Source of the DNA: an uncultured Roseburia sp.
GTDB taxonomy: Bacteria; Bacillota; Clostridia; Lachnospirales; Lachnospiraceae
Direction: 5' to 3'
Length of the DNA: 64,000 bases
Assembly (NCBI GenBank): GCA_947174805.1
Contig: CAMWKH010000004.1
Span: forward strand, 62,001-126,000
The notes beneath the pieces were generated by a model that was not told the DNA's origin, did no database searches, and worked only from the letters and a program-made list of their open reading frames with translations. Positions 36,551 to 44,373 of this stretch are shown here, in pieces. The first letter of the stretch is position 1; every line of letters starts with the position of its first letter. A program made the translations under genes and the position numbers.

Positions 36551-37969
36551 TTACACCTGTACCCGGGTGAAAAAGGCAAAGAGTATCAATGTCATATCCA
36601 TTACCATTTTGAAAGCCCCAAGCAGCGCCGGTATCAAAAACAGCACATACATTTTTGCAACTTTATCCTGGTTGGACATTGCCTCCGCCTCCGCCATCCA
36701 ACGGGCGTTTCTGGATAATATTTCCTCCATCTGCACCTCCGCTTCAGACCCGCTGCCGTCTGAAAGAGAGTAGAGCATTCCCATAGCCGAGGATACCTCC
36801 GGTATGGAAAATTCCTGTAAAAACCGAGAAAATGGCACATTAGATTCCGGGGAAACCTCAAGGTGCTCCACCAGATTTATAAGTTCCGGCTTTAAAATAT
36901 CCGGGGCAGACCCTATACTCTTTTTTAGGGAATTTTGGACATTTTCCGTCTGCAGCAGCAGAGAAACTTCCATCAGCCAGTCCGGGAAAGCCTTCCTGAT
37001 TTCGTAAATTACACTTTTTCTAGCAAGGCTGTAGCCGATCCTGTGCTGAAACAATAGCAGCAGACATAGGGGAAATACTGCAGCCACGCAAAACCAACGG
37101 CCTTTCACCAGAAAAAACATCAGTAAAACCCCTGCCGGCCCTGCCATGCACAGGCTCTTTTTTCTCTCTATTCCAACATCAAAATACATCACTTTTTCAT
37201 ACCGTTCCAGAATGCTCTTACTGTTGCGGAAAACTTTTCCCTTCAGCCAGTCTCTGGTAAAATATTGCTCCGTCACAAGATAAAGGATAAGGCTTATAAG
37301 AAGCATCACCAGGGTGCCAATTTGATACACCGGGCTGTCTGTCACCGTCACCTGGCGAAGTGCTCCCTGGCACAATACCGGAGTTAGGAGGCATAAGAGG
37401 CAGGACAAAAGGATGGCCGATAAAATATTTCTTCTCTGAAACTGGCATCTCTTCTGATAGGAAACCGTCTCTTTCTCCCACACATCCCTGTCCCTAAGCA
37501 AAATTCTCACAGAAGCCTCACAGTCTCCTCCAAGCCGCTCTGTCCTTAACATTAAACGATGGACATAGGTAATGCGCTGGGCAGGATATTCCTTTTCAAT
37601 AAGATTCAGTGCCTTTTCCAACACCTGGCCCTCACCGTAGGTTTCCTGTATGTAATACAGGGCATCCCCGATGCAGGTTTTCATTTTCCCTTTGGGAAAA
37701 AGCCTCTCCACATCCGTAAGGGCAGACAAAATCTTATGATTTTTCCGAAAAGAATAAAGCACCTGCTCCATGTAAATATTGGCGTCTGCAAACCTCCTCT
37801 GTTGGATGAAACGAATCTTTCTCCCCTTTTTCCACAGGGGCAGCGCCCCGGCGAATGCAGCCCCTAAAATCAAAACGCAGGGCAGTTTTAGCCGATAGAG
37901 ATAGCTTAAAATCCCCCCGGCAGACAACACGGGCAAAAATACATACCACTCCCTCACTCTTCCTCCCAT
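36551..37969 (-). CDS. TadB/TadC-like type II secretion F protein, double-length
   Basis: This 472-residue membrane protein is the inner-membrane platform that a TadA ATPase would act on. Its C-terminal half is a typical T2SSF domain (helix-rich FPDWLMEVSLLL with EIPEVSSAM-like segment, then ALLGAFKMVMDMTLIL). The N-terminal half has a similar layout (SALTDVERLFPKGKM, LIEKEYPAQRITYVHRLML, then LSAILLSCLLCLLTP), so TadB- and TadC-like halves appear joined in one chain; classical Tad systems use two genes of about 300 codons each. It overlaps the ATPase gene by 16 bases. Confidence 0.75.
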   Translation of the reverse strand: MGGRVREWYVFLPVLSAGGILSYLYRLKLPCVLILGAAFAGALPLWKKGRKIRFIQQRRFADANIYMEQVLYSFRKNHKILSALTDVERLFPKGKMKTCIGDALYYIQETYGEGQVLEKALNLIEKEYPAQRITYVHRLMLRTERLGGDCEASVRILLRDRDVWEKETVSYQKRCQFQRRNILSAILLSCLLCLLTPVLCQGALRQVTVTDSPVYQIGTLVMLLISLILYLVTEQYFTRDWLKGKVFRNSKSILERYEKVMYFDVGIERKKSLCMAGPAGVLLMFFLVKGRWFCVAAVFPLCLLLLFQHRIGYSLARKSVIYEIRKAFPDWLMEVSLLLQTENVQNSLKKSIGSAPDILKPELINLVEHLEVSPESNVPFSRFLQEFSIPEVSSAMGMLYSLSDGSGSEAEVQMEEILSRNARWMAEAEAMSNQDKVAKMYVLFLIPALLGAFKMVMDMTLILFAFFTRVQV

Positions 37970-39045
37970 TCTTCCCCTCCTTCTGGCAGCATCTGCCTGA
38001 TTTTACCGCACAAAAACGGATTCTTAATCTTTGCCCTTGCAAATCTTTCCAGCACTTCCTGGGGGAGGGATGCCTTTTGCATCTTCCCTCCCTTTGCCAC
38101 TAGAGCAATCCGGTTATCTCCCTCCTTCTGGTAAAAAAAGCAAATCTGATCAATGTACCGCCTGGTCTTTCCATCTTTTAAACTTTCTTTTCTTCTCAGA
38201 AGAATCCCCACGTCCACATAAGAATAAATATCATTTACCAGCCGTCCCCCATCCAGTCTGTTATCCATCATATTTAACAGCCTGTCGGGTATTTTTCTCA
38301 CATCATCCGTGTGAATGGTGGTAAACCCTTTAATCCCTGTGGACCAGCACTCAATTAACGCCTTTGCCTCCCTGGAGCGCACCTCGGAGAGCATCATCCA
38401 GTTGGGATTTAAGCGCAGGCATGTCTTAATGGCCTTGGAGTAATCCAGCCGGGGATTTATCTTCAATTCCACGCAGTCCTTCCCTGGGTTAATCTGCCTG
38501 TAATGCCACTCCGGGTTGTCCTCAATGGTAATCACTTTCTCATTTGCAGGGATAAACTGAGAAAAGAATTTGGCGCACTCTGTTTTCCCTGCCGCCGGCT
38601 CCCCGCAGAAGACAAAATTCATTTTTGCCAGGACACAGTTTACCAACATCTCCAGCATCTCCCTGGAACAATACTCCTGCTCTATGGCTTTTTGGGGAGT
38701 AAAACGCACCCTGGGCAGGGATTTTCGGATGCAGAAAGATCTCCCCGTCAAAGCCACCGACTCATGGACAATGGTAATCCGGAGATGTCCTGTCTCAGCC
38801 TCCAATACATTTTCCATCTGATTAAATCCCCGGCTTACCTCATTGGCAATCCGCCCTGCAAACTGCTCTAAAAAAGAAGCTGTGATCTTCTCCTTTGCCG
38901 TATCTATTTTGCATCTGCGGTTCTCCGTTGTCACAATCCACAAATCCTCCCCGTTATAATCAATATCCGTTATCCAGGGATTTACAATATAGGGATAGAG
39001 GGGTCCAAAGGCTTCGGGATTCATATTTATTTCCGTACTAATCAC
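37954..39045 (-). CDS. TadA/CpaF-type secretion ATPase
   Basis: This 363-residue ATPase should power assembly or secretion at the inner membrane as a hexamer. Walker A is GEPAAGKTE (Lys154), Walker B is in WMMLSEVRSREA, and the GFTTIHTDD His box of the family is present. It is shorter than usual (about 450) because the N-terminal non-catalytic domain is reduced. GTG 39045 follows GGGAGGG. It sits 17 bases after the 62-residue pilin-like gene. Confidence 0.88.
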   Translation of the reverse strand: MISTEINMNPEAFGPLYPYIVNPWITDIDYNGEDLWIVTTENRRCKIDTAKEKITASFLEQFAGRIANEVSRGFNQMENVLEAETGHLRITIVHESVALTGRSFCIRKSLPRVRFTPQKAIEQEYCSREMLEMLVNCVLAKMNFVFCGEPAAGKTECAKFFSQFIPANEKVITIEDNPEWHYRQINPGKDCVELKINPRLDYSKAIKTCLRLNPNWMMLSEVRSREAKALIECWSTGIKGFTTIHTDDVRKIPDRLLNMMDNRLDGGRLVNDIYSYVDVGILLRRKESLKDGKTRRYIDQICFFYQKEGDNRIALVAKGGKMQKASLPQEVLERFARAKIKNPFLCGKIRQMLPEGGEEWEEE

Positions 39046-39062
39046 AAAAAATCCCTCCCATC

Positions 39063-39251
39063 CTATGGAACAGGGGTAATCCCCGCTGCTGTATTGGCAT
39101 CTTTATAAAATCTCCTGATTAAATCCGCAAAAGCCTGGTATACCACGCTGGTATTGTCGTTTCCAATCACGAGGGTAATAATACCGATTACCGCAATAAT
39201 AGCTAAAACCGTAATAATTGTAGACCCGTACTGTTTAAATATCTCATCCAT
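39063..39251 (-). CDS. 62-residue Flp-like pilin candidate
   Basis: The protein begins MDEIFKQYGSTIITVLAI: a charged head with QYG, one membrane helix (about 12-30) and a 30-residue tail ending AAGITPVP. It is the best candidate for the main pilin subunit because it lies between the TadZ-like and TadA genes, where flp genes often sit. No G/A cleavage site with a basic leader is visible, unlike classical Flp. AAGGAG precedes ATG 39251, which overlaps the TadZ-like gene by eight bases. Confidence 0.65.
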   Translation of the reverse strand: MDEIFKQYGSTIITVLAIIAVIGIITLVIGNDNTSVVYQAFADLIRRFYKDANTAAGITPVP

Positions 39252-39774
39252 AATATATTTCTCCTTTTCTTCTGCCGTATTTTCCTATGGCCATAAGCAT
39301 CCCATTTAAGCTTTGCACAAATTCCCTGTTCTCATAGCTGAACTCCCTCTTCTGCCACATGAGGTATGAGGGAACACGCCCAGACACATAAGCCGTCTGA
39401 AACCTTTGATTATAGGGAATAGGGCAGATTCTCTCCCTGGGAATCCGATACCACCTGGAAAATCTCTCCAACTCTCTTTTTTGACTGTGATAATATTTTC
39501 CGATTACGAAAATGATGTTCGTTTGAACAAATGATTTAATTAGAAAAAATTCCTCCCACCTGGAACCGGCGAGGGATAGATTGACTGCAAGCAAATCCCA
39601 AGGGAAAACCTGCTTTAAACCTGTGATATCCTTTTGGCGGACCTCCGAAAACTGTACCTTTTGGACACCTGTTTTATCCCTGATAAAAGGGTAAAAAAAT
39701 GTTCCCCACGCAGCTAGCTGCATGTTGGCACTGGTGCCTGCTTTCGGCTCTGCTCCAAAAAAAGCTACCCGCAA
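39244..39774 (-). CDS. Degenerate TadZ/CpaE-like protein
   Basis: The start TTG 39774 is chosen because AAGGAGG lies seven bases upstream; the GTG at 39780 would touch that site. The 176-residue protein begins LRVAFFGAEPKAGTSANM, the place of the deviant Walker A of MinD/ParA proteins, but the loop lacks the second lysine and the KT pair. A beta-alpha pattern (LLAVNLSLAGSRWE, NIIFVIGKYY) agrees with a reduced ParA-like fold. In Tad systems TadZ/CpaE localises the machine to the pole. ATP binding here is doubtful. First gene of the operon. Confidence 0.6.
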   Translation of the reverse strand: MRVAFFGAEPKAGTSANMQLAAWGTFFYPFIRDKTGVQKVQFSEVRQKDITGLKQVFPWDLLAVNLSLAGSRWEEFFLIKSFVQTNIIFVIGKYYHSQKRELERFSRWYRIPRERICPIPYNQRFQTAYVSGRVPSYLMWQKREFSYENREFVQSLNGMLMAIGKYGRRKGEIYYG

Positions 39775-39852
39775 GGACACTCCTCCTTTATAAAGTTAAA
39801 CAAATGGAATGATATCGATACACTGATAAATAAAAAGATAAAAGATGAAATT

Positions 39853-39881
39853 ATAATAGCAGGATTCTTAAAATTTGTAAA
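39853..39881 (-). promoter_or_regulatory. SigA promoter of the Tad-like operon
   Basis: On the minus strand TTTACA (39876-39881), a 17-base spacer ending in TGC and TATTAT (39853-39858) lie about 80 bases before the first start codon. The leader between contains an AT-rich stretch with no clear hairpin. Confidence 0.6.
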
Positions 39882-39909
39882 GTACTATTTTAAAAAATCA
39901 TACAAAAGC

Positions 39910-39929
39910 CCCGGATTAAAAAATCCGGG
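39910..39929 (-). terminator. Terminator after the amidase gene
   Basis: Stem CCCGGATT / AATCCGGG with loop AAAA, followed on the minus strand by CTTTTG and later T runs, 60 bases after the amidase stop codon. Confidence 0.65.
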
Positions 39930-39988
39930 ACATTTTATCCGAAAAACAAGAAATATCAAATCAAAAAATTTCCAGAATTAACCTTTCC

Positions 39989-40807
39989 TCACATCATCCG
40001 CTCCATCCGGGAGGATACAATCATTGTGGGATAGTCAAAAAGCCGAAGCTTCTCCTGAAGCTTCACTGCATCCTCTAAAGTTCCCACCCTGCCCACAATT
40101 ACATGGAGCATACCGCCTTCCTCATAAACGTAGCTGGTAAACCCCTGGGATAAAAGTTGGTCAGCCAGATAATTTGCAGAAGTTTCATAAAAAGACCTGC
40201 CCACTTCCACGCCATAAGAGGCAGGCTCCCCCTCTTCCTGCTGCTGCATTCCCCCGGTGATTTCCTGTGTTCTGTTTTCCAGGGGAACTGCATTTTCGAT
40301 TCCGTCAGCGATGGACTGGGCCACCCCGTAAAAGTCCTCGTCAAAAATACGGTTATCCTTATCGTGGTTGATAAATCCTGCCTCAATGAGCACTGCGGGC
40401 ATCTCTGTCCTGCGAAGCACCACAAGCCCTGTTCTCTCCTCAATTCCAAGGTCTGCAAACCCTCTGTCCACCAGTTCTCTCTGAATGGACTCCGCCAGAG
40501 GCATTGCCGGGGAACTTTTGTCGAAAACCAGTGTCTGCACACCATTGTAAGTATTGTCATTTTCCCCGGAGTTCCTGTGAAAAGAGATAAAATAATCCGC
40601 CCCGGCTTCATTGGCAATCTGGGCTTTCTCATAGGGGGACTGGTACTCGTCTCCTGTTCTGGTAAAAATCACATCATATCCCCTCTGTTTCAGCAGTTCC
40701 CCCACTGCCAGGGCAAGACGCAGATTATCATCTTTTTCTTTTCTTCCCTGGTACATTGCTCCGTTGTCAAAACCGCCATGTCCGGCATCTATTACAATTA
40801 ATGCCAT
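39989..40807 (-). CDS. N-acetylmuramoyl-L-alanine amidase (Amidase_3) with SPOR-like tail
   Basis: This 272-residue zinc amidase cuts the bond between MurNAc and the stem peptide. DAGHGGFDNG carries the first zinc His (residue 10), FISFHRNSG another His, and VLIEAGFINH the catalytic Glu. About 70 C-terminal residues (YFETS to SRMERMM) resemble a SPOR domain that binds denuded glycan. No signal peptide is visible, so it may act in the mother cell or be released by another route, as for CwlC-type spore amidases. Next to a Csp-like protease gene. Confidence 0.9.
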   Translation of the reverse strand: MALIVIDAGHGGFDNGAMYQGRKEKDDNLRLALAVGELLKQRGYDVIFTRTGDEYQSPYEKAQIANEAGADYFISFHRNSGENDNTYNGVQTLVFDKSSPAMPLAESIQRELVDRGFADLGIEERTGLVVLRRTEMPAVLIEAGFINHDKDNRIFDEDFYGVAQSIADGIENAVPLENRTQEITGGMQQQEEGEPASYGVEVGRSFYETSANYLADQLLSQGFTSYVYEEGGMLHVIVGRVGTLEDAVKLQEKLRLFDYPTMIVSSRMERMM

Positions 40808-40870
40808 GGAATACTCCTAAATTATTCTTCCCCATATTTTATGCATGGGCAAAGAAAAGGTGAGAGGGAT

Positions 40871-42550
40871 TCACACATTTCTCATACGAAGCAGAGTCTG
40901 GTAAAGATTCAGACGCCCATATCCTTCCATACGGTTGGGGTAGAGCTGGTTTGGCATCTGCATAGTTCCGTTAATCAACTGATTTTTTATCTCCAGGGAA
41001 TTTACAATGGGGTTATTGATGTACCCGATATTCCACTCCAAAAGAAGGGCCGAAGCCCCCGCTGCTATGGCCGCAGCTGCACTGGTTCCCGTTATTGTCC
41101 CGTAATTTCCCCTGTTGTCTTGGGCAAATACATTCACCGCCGGGGCGGCAAAATCTGGATTTATGGTTCCCTCCAGAGAATATCCCCTGCCGGAATCAAG
41201 GTAAGCTCCCCCTGTATATGCGTTGTATCCTGCCACAGTCATTGGAAGAGCCGCACCGGAGGGAATCGTTAAGGTGGTATCCGGGTTGGAATGCAGAAAA
41301 AACACCTCCTGCTCCAAAAAATCCGTCATGGGCAGATACATATGAAAGTTTCCGCTGTAAACCACGCTGGGAAAAACCTCAAATTTCCAGATACCCTCCG
41401 CAGGATTCTGGAACTCTATATGGATGAGCTGATTTCTGCTTCTAAGCCCTCCCGCCTGGTAATTTATGATAACCGTAGTGTTTTCCAGCAAAAACGTGTG
41501 TCTCTGCTGCTGGTTGGAGAACACCGGGACTCTCGGAAGCACCTCCCCGGTGGGGGAGATTAAAGAGAGGGAAAAAATCTCCGGGGCATTGGCCCAAAGC
41601 TCCATATGAAACCCCCGCATATTTTCTGTCACATTCATCTCTACAATATCGGAAGTACTGGGACTTAACGACCCGTAATAGTGGTGTCTGGCGTTTGCCT
41701 CATTTCCCACCGCAATACATACGGCATTACGGCGTTTCACTGCCATGGCGTCTAAAACACTTGCCAGCCTCCCAGCCTCACCGTGATCCCCCTGGTTATT
41801 CCCCAGGCCGAAACAAATAACAAGGGGCTGCTGCCTCTCATCCGCCAGGCGGCCTAAATACTCAATCCCTGCAAGAATATCATTTTCCTGAAAAGCAACT
41901 GCCCCTTCTTTGATATAATAGAAATCCCTGAGATTTTGTTTTGCAGGCTTTAATTTTACCACGGCAATTTCCGAAAAAGGCGCAACGCCGATAAAATCAT
42001 TTTCTAAATCCTCGCTGCCTGCCGCAATGGACGCCAGCATGGTCCCATGGCCATTCTCATCTGTCTCCGGCACAAAATCCAGAGGGTTTGGCTGACTTAA
42101 GGCATAGTCAACATCCGCTTTTAAATATTCCGTTCCGTAGATAAAATCTTTCGGCGGATGCTCCGATGGCCTGGTCTGGTCCCAGATTGCAATAATCCTG
42201 CTGCTTCCGTCCTCATTTCTAAAACCGCTGTTCTGGTAGGATATTCCCGTATCCACAAAGCCAATTAAAATCCCCCGGCCCTTAAGTTCCAGATTCCGCT
42301 GGTTTTGAACCCTTATAATTCCGCTCTCCTCCAAAGAAGTCTGGTCCAAAGTAGTGTAAAGCTTTGGAATACTGGTGTGATAATACGTGTTAATGGAAAG
42401 GGGCGGGACTTCCTCACGGTTTACATAGTACACCGTAAAGTCCCTGCCAAGTCCCTGACTGCAGATACTCTCTGCATCCTGGACAATATCCACATTGTTT
42501 ACAATGATATCGTAAAAATCATTGGAATACACTGCATCCTGACAATTCAA
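40871..42550 (-). CDS. Subtilisin-like protease of the CspABC/bacillopeptidase type
   Basis: This 559-residue S8 peptidase has a complete triad: Asp100 in FVDTGISYQN, His168 in GHGTMLAS and the Ser near residue 490 in ITGTSAAAA. A beta-rich insert (about 300-450) sits between the His and the Ser, as in the Csp proteases that activate the germination enzyme SleC in clostridia. There is no signal peptide, again like Csp. The start is TTG 42550 with TGAGGAAC at seven bases. With gerA genes at 52-56 kb this fits a role in spores, but that is inference. Confidence 0.75.
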   Translation of the reverse strand: MNCQDAVYSNDFYDIIVNNVDIVQDAESICSQGLGRDFTVYYVNREEVPPLSINTYYHTSIPKLYTTLDQTSLEESGIIRVQNQRNLELKGRGILIGFVDTGISYQNSGFRNEDGSSRIIAIWDQTRPSEHPPKDFIYGTEYLKADVDYALSQPNPLDFVPETDENGHGTMLASIAAGSEDLENDFIGVAPFSEIAVVKLKPAKQNLRDFYYIKEGAVAFQENDILAGIEYLGRLADERQQPLVICFGLGNNQGDHGEAGRLASVLDAMAVKRRNAVCIAVGNEANARHHYYGSLSPSTSDIVEMNVTENMRGFHMELWANAPEIFSLSLISPTGEVLPRVPVFSNQQQRHTFLLENTTVIINYQAGGLRSRNQLIHIEFQNPAEGIWKFEVFPSVVYSGNFHMYLPMTDFLEQEVFFLHSNPDTTLTIPSGAALPMTVAGYNAYTGGAYLDSGRGYSLEGTINPDFAAPAVNVFAQDNRGNYGTITGTSAAAAIAAGASALLLEWNIGYINNPIVNSLEIKNQLINGTMQMPNQLYPNRMEGYGRLNLYQTLLRMRNV

Positions 42551-42615
42551 TCTGTGTTCCTCAGTCTTTTTAATAGTCTATTCCAAAGAAAAAATTTTGT
42601 TCTAACCACCTTTGG

Positions 42616-43392
42616 CTATTTTTTTTCTTCCCTCTTTAGCGCCGCAAACAGAAGGATTCCCCCCACAGCCCCAAAAAACAGGAAGGACTGTACCATGGGC
42701 ATAAAGTCATAGGGTTCACCCGTCCAAATGTGATAAAAATCTCTGGTGAAATAAGTAACCGGAAGAAGCTTTGCCACCCCCTGCATCCACCCGGACATAT
42801 TTTCATAACTCATCCCCATCATGCCGCCGAAAATCATGAAGGCAAAATAAATCACCATTACCCCGCAGTATGTGGCGCTGAATTTTTTTATCAGGGTGGC
42901 AAGACCATGTCCCATGGCAAAACAGAACACACTAAATATGAAAATACAGACAGCGTAGAGCAGCCCGCCGGAAAATACCGGCGTTTCTATGCCGATAAAA
43001 CATATCCCTGCAAGAAAATAAATGAAAAAAGCGCCTATCATAAAAATTATTTCGGAAACAGCCCTGTTGCAGATACTGATGCTGTTTTTTATCCCGAACA
43101 ACTGCAAACGTTCCGGTATCCCTTTTTCCAAATCCTGGGCCTGCATAACCGAATACCCCATTAAAATTGTTGCCAGAGGGATAAGCGCCCCGATGCCCAG
43201 AAATGTACTGGTGGAAACCATTTTTGCCACAGCGGCGTCACTTATCTCGGACACCACCATCCGGGTAATGAGAATGGACATTAATACCGGCATTCCCACA
43301 CCAAAAATATGCACAAAAGGATTCCCCGTCACATTCCGCAGTTCATAGATAATCATACTTTTTGTAAAGAATTTTCTTTTTTTCTCAACCAT
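42616..43392 (-). CDS. ABC-2 type permease
   Basis: ATG 43392 begins MVEKKRKFFTKSMII one base after the ATPase stop and gives 258 residues with six membrane helices in the ABC-2 arrangement and no large loop. Longer in-frame starts reach into the ATPase gene and were rejected. With its ATPase it should form an exporter of a drug, peptide or lipid; the substrate is not shown. AGGGG lies within the end of the upstream gene, so translation is coupled. Confidence 0.85.
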   Translation of the reverse strand: MVEKKRKFFTKSMIIYELRNVTGNPFVHIFGVGMPVLMSILITRMVVSEISDAAVAKMVSTSTFLGIGALIPLATILMGYSVMQAQDLEKGIPERLQLFGIKNSISICNRAVSEIIFMIGAFFIYFLAGICFIGIETPVFSGGLLYAVCIFIFSVFCFAMGHGLATLIKKFSATYCGVMVIYFAFMIFGGMMGMSYENMSGWMQGVAKLLPVTYFTRDFYHIWTGEPYDFMPMVQSFLFFGAVGGILLFAALKREEKK

Positions 43393-43393
43393 T

Positions 43394-44278
43394 TTAAGCC
43401 CCTTTCCCATAAAATCTATCCTTTGCATTGGTATAGATAATCTCAATGTCCGTGCTGCTTCTCCGATAGTCCATATTATTCTTGATTAAAAGCTCCGTAA
43501 TCTCCTGCTCCTCTTCCTCCGTATCACAGGAGAGGGCGATTAAATGGGCCGGGGAAGCCAGCTTTTTATATTCCTGGAACAATTTTACTTTTTCAATGGA
43601 ATAATTTAAGACAATCACAGCCCTTCCGCAGTACTTTAAAAACAGCTCTTCCTTGTCCCCGAAATCTATCACCTTCCCCTTATCCAAAATTAAAAGTTTA
43701 TTGGCAAGCTGCTCTAACTCCTCATAATAGTGGGATACAATACAGAGGCTGACATCCCTTTTCTCATACCAGGCGACCATTTTCTCCACCAGTTTCTGCC
43801 TTGTCTCAAAATCAAGGCCGGAAGTCACTTCATCATAAAATGTCAGGGGTGAGTCCTGCATCATCACCATGATAATGGTAAATCTCTGTTTTTGCCCGCC
43901 GGAGAGATGCTTGTATTTTTTCTTCAGACAACCCTCAAACTCAAAATAAGAAATTAACTCCTGAAGTTTTTTGTTTTTTGAAATTTTTGTTCCCAAGACC
44001 ATCTCCATAATATGTCTTGTAGCCATGGCATCTGTGTACTCATTTGACTGCATGTGGGTGGCAATCATTTCCGGGGCAAGGGACGTGTCAATATTCCCCT
44101 CATACTTCACCAGGCCCAAAATACTTTTTATCAGGGTACTTTTCCCCGCCCCGTTGGAGCCTATGATACCGATGCGGTCTCCCTCCTCTATGGAGATGGG
44201 ATGATCTATGGAAAGGGCAGTCTCTTTTCCATAACAGACGGTAAGATTTTCAATAGATAACAGTGATGAATTTTCCAT
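43394..44278 (-). CDS. ABC transporter ATP-binding protein
   Basis: This 294-residue ATPase has Walker A GSNGAGKST (40-48), signature LSGGQKQR and Walker B LTFYDEVTSGLD, where the usual Pro after DE is Val. The C-terminal extension (about 220-294) is typical of ABC-2 exporters. It is the first of two genes and has its own promoter that carries the direct repeat described at 44318-44349. Confidence 0.9.
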   Translation of the reverse strand: MENSSLLSIENLTVCYGKETALSIDHPISIEEGDRIGIIGSNGAGKSTLIKSILGLVKYEGNIDTSLAPEMIATHMQSNEYTDAMATRHIMEMVLGTKISKNKKLQELISYFEFEGCLKKKYKHLSGGQKQRFTIIMVMMQDSPLTFYDEVTSGLDFETRQKLVEKMVAWYEKRDVSLCIVSHYYEELEQLANKLLILDKGKVIDFGDKEELFLKYCGRAVIVLNYSIEKVKLFQEYKKLASPAHLIALSCDTEEEEQEITELLIKNNMDYRRSSTDIEIIYTNAKDRFYGKGA

Positions 44279-44317
44279 ACAAATCCTCCTTTATATATGC
44301 TTTCTCTCACTGAAACA

Positions 44318-44349
44318 AGGATAACACTCTCCTATGAATTTCATATGAA
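44318..44349 (-). promoter_or_regulatory. Exporter promoter with 11-bp direct repeat (response-regulator box)
   Basis: On the minus strand two copies of TTCATA (44344-44349 and 44333-44338) start 11 bases apart, separated by TGAAA, and the second copy lies nine bases before -10 TATCCT (44318-44323). The same arrangement is at 46755-46786. Repeats with 11-base period at the -35 place are typical for OmpR/PhoB-type activators. Confidence 0.7.
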
Positions 44350-44373
44350 GCTGAAATAGAAAAGACATGAAAG

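Noticed and set aside
40099-40801. Long overlapping frames of 177 and 214 codons on both strands within the amidase gene
   Set aside because: The amidase frame holds the full set of family motifs; the other frames show no family pattern, no binding site and unlikely codon use.
40808-40870. CATAAAAT before the amidase gene, considered as a sigma-E -10 element
   Set aside because: No matching -35 is found at the right spacing; one octamer alone is not enough.
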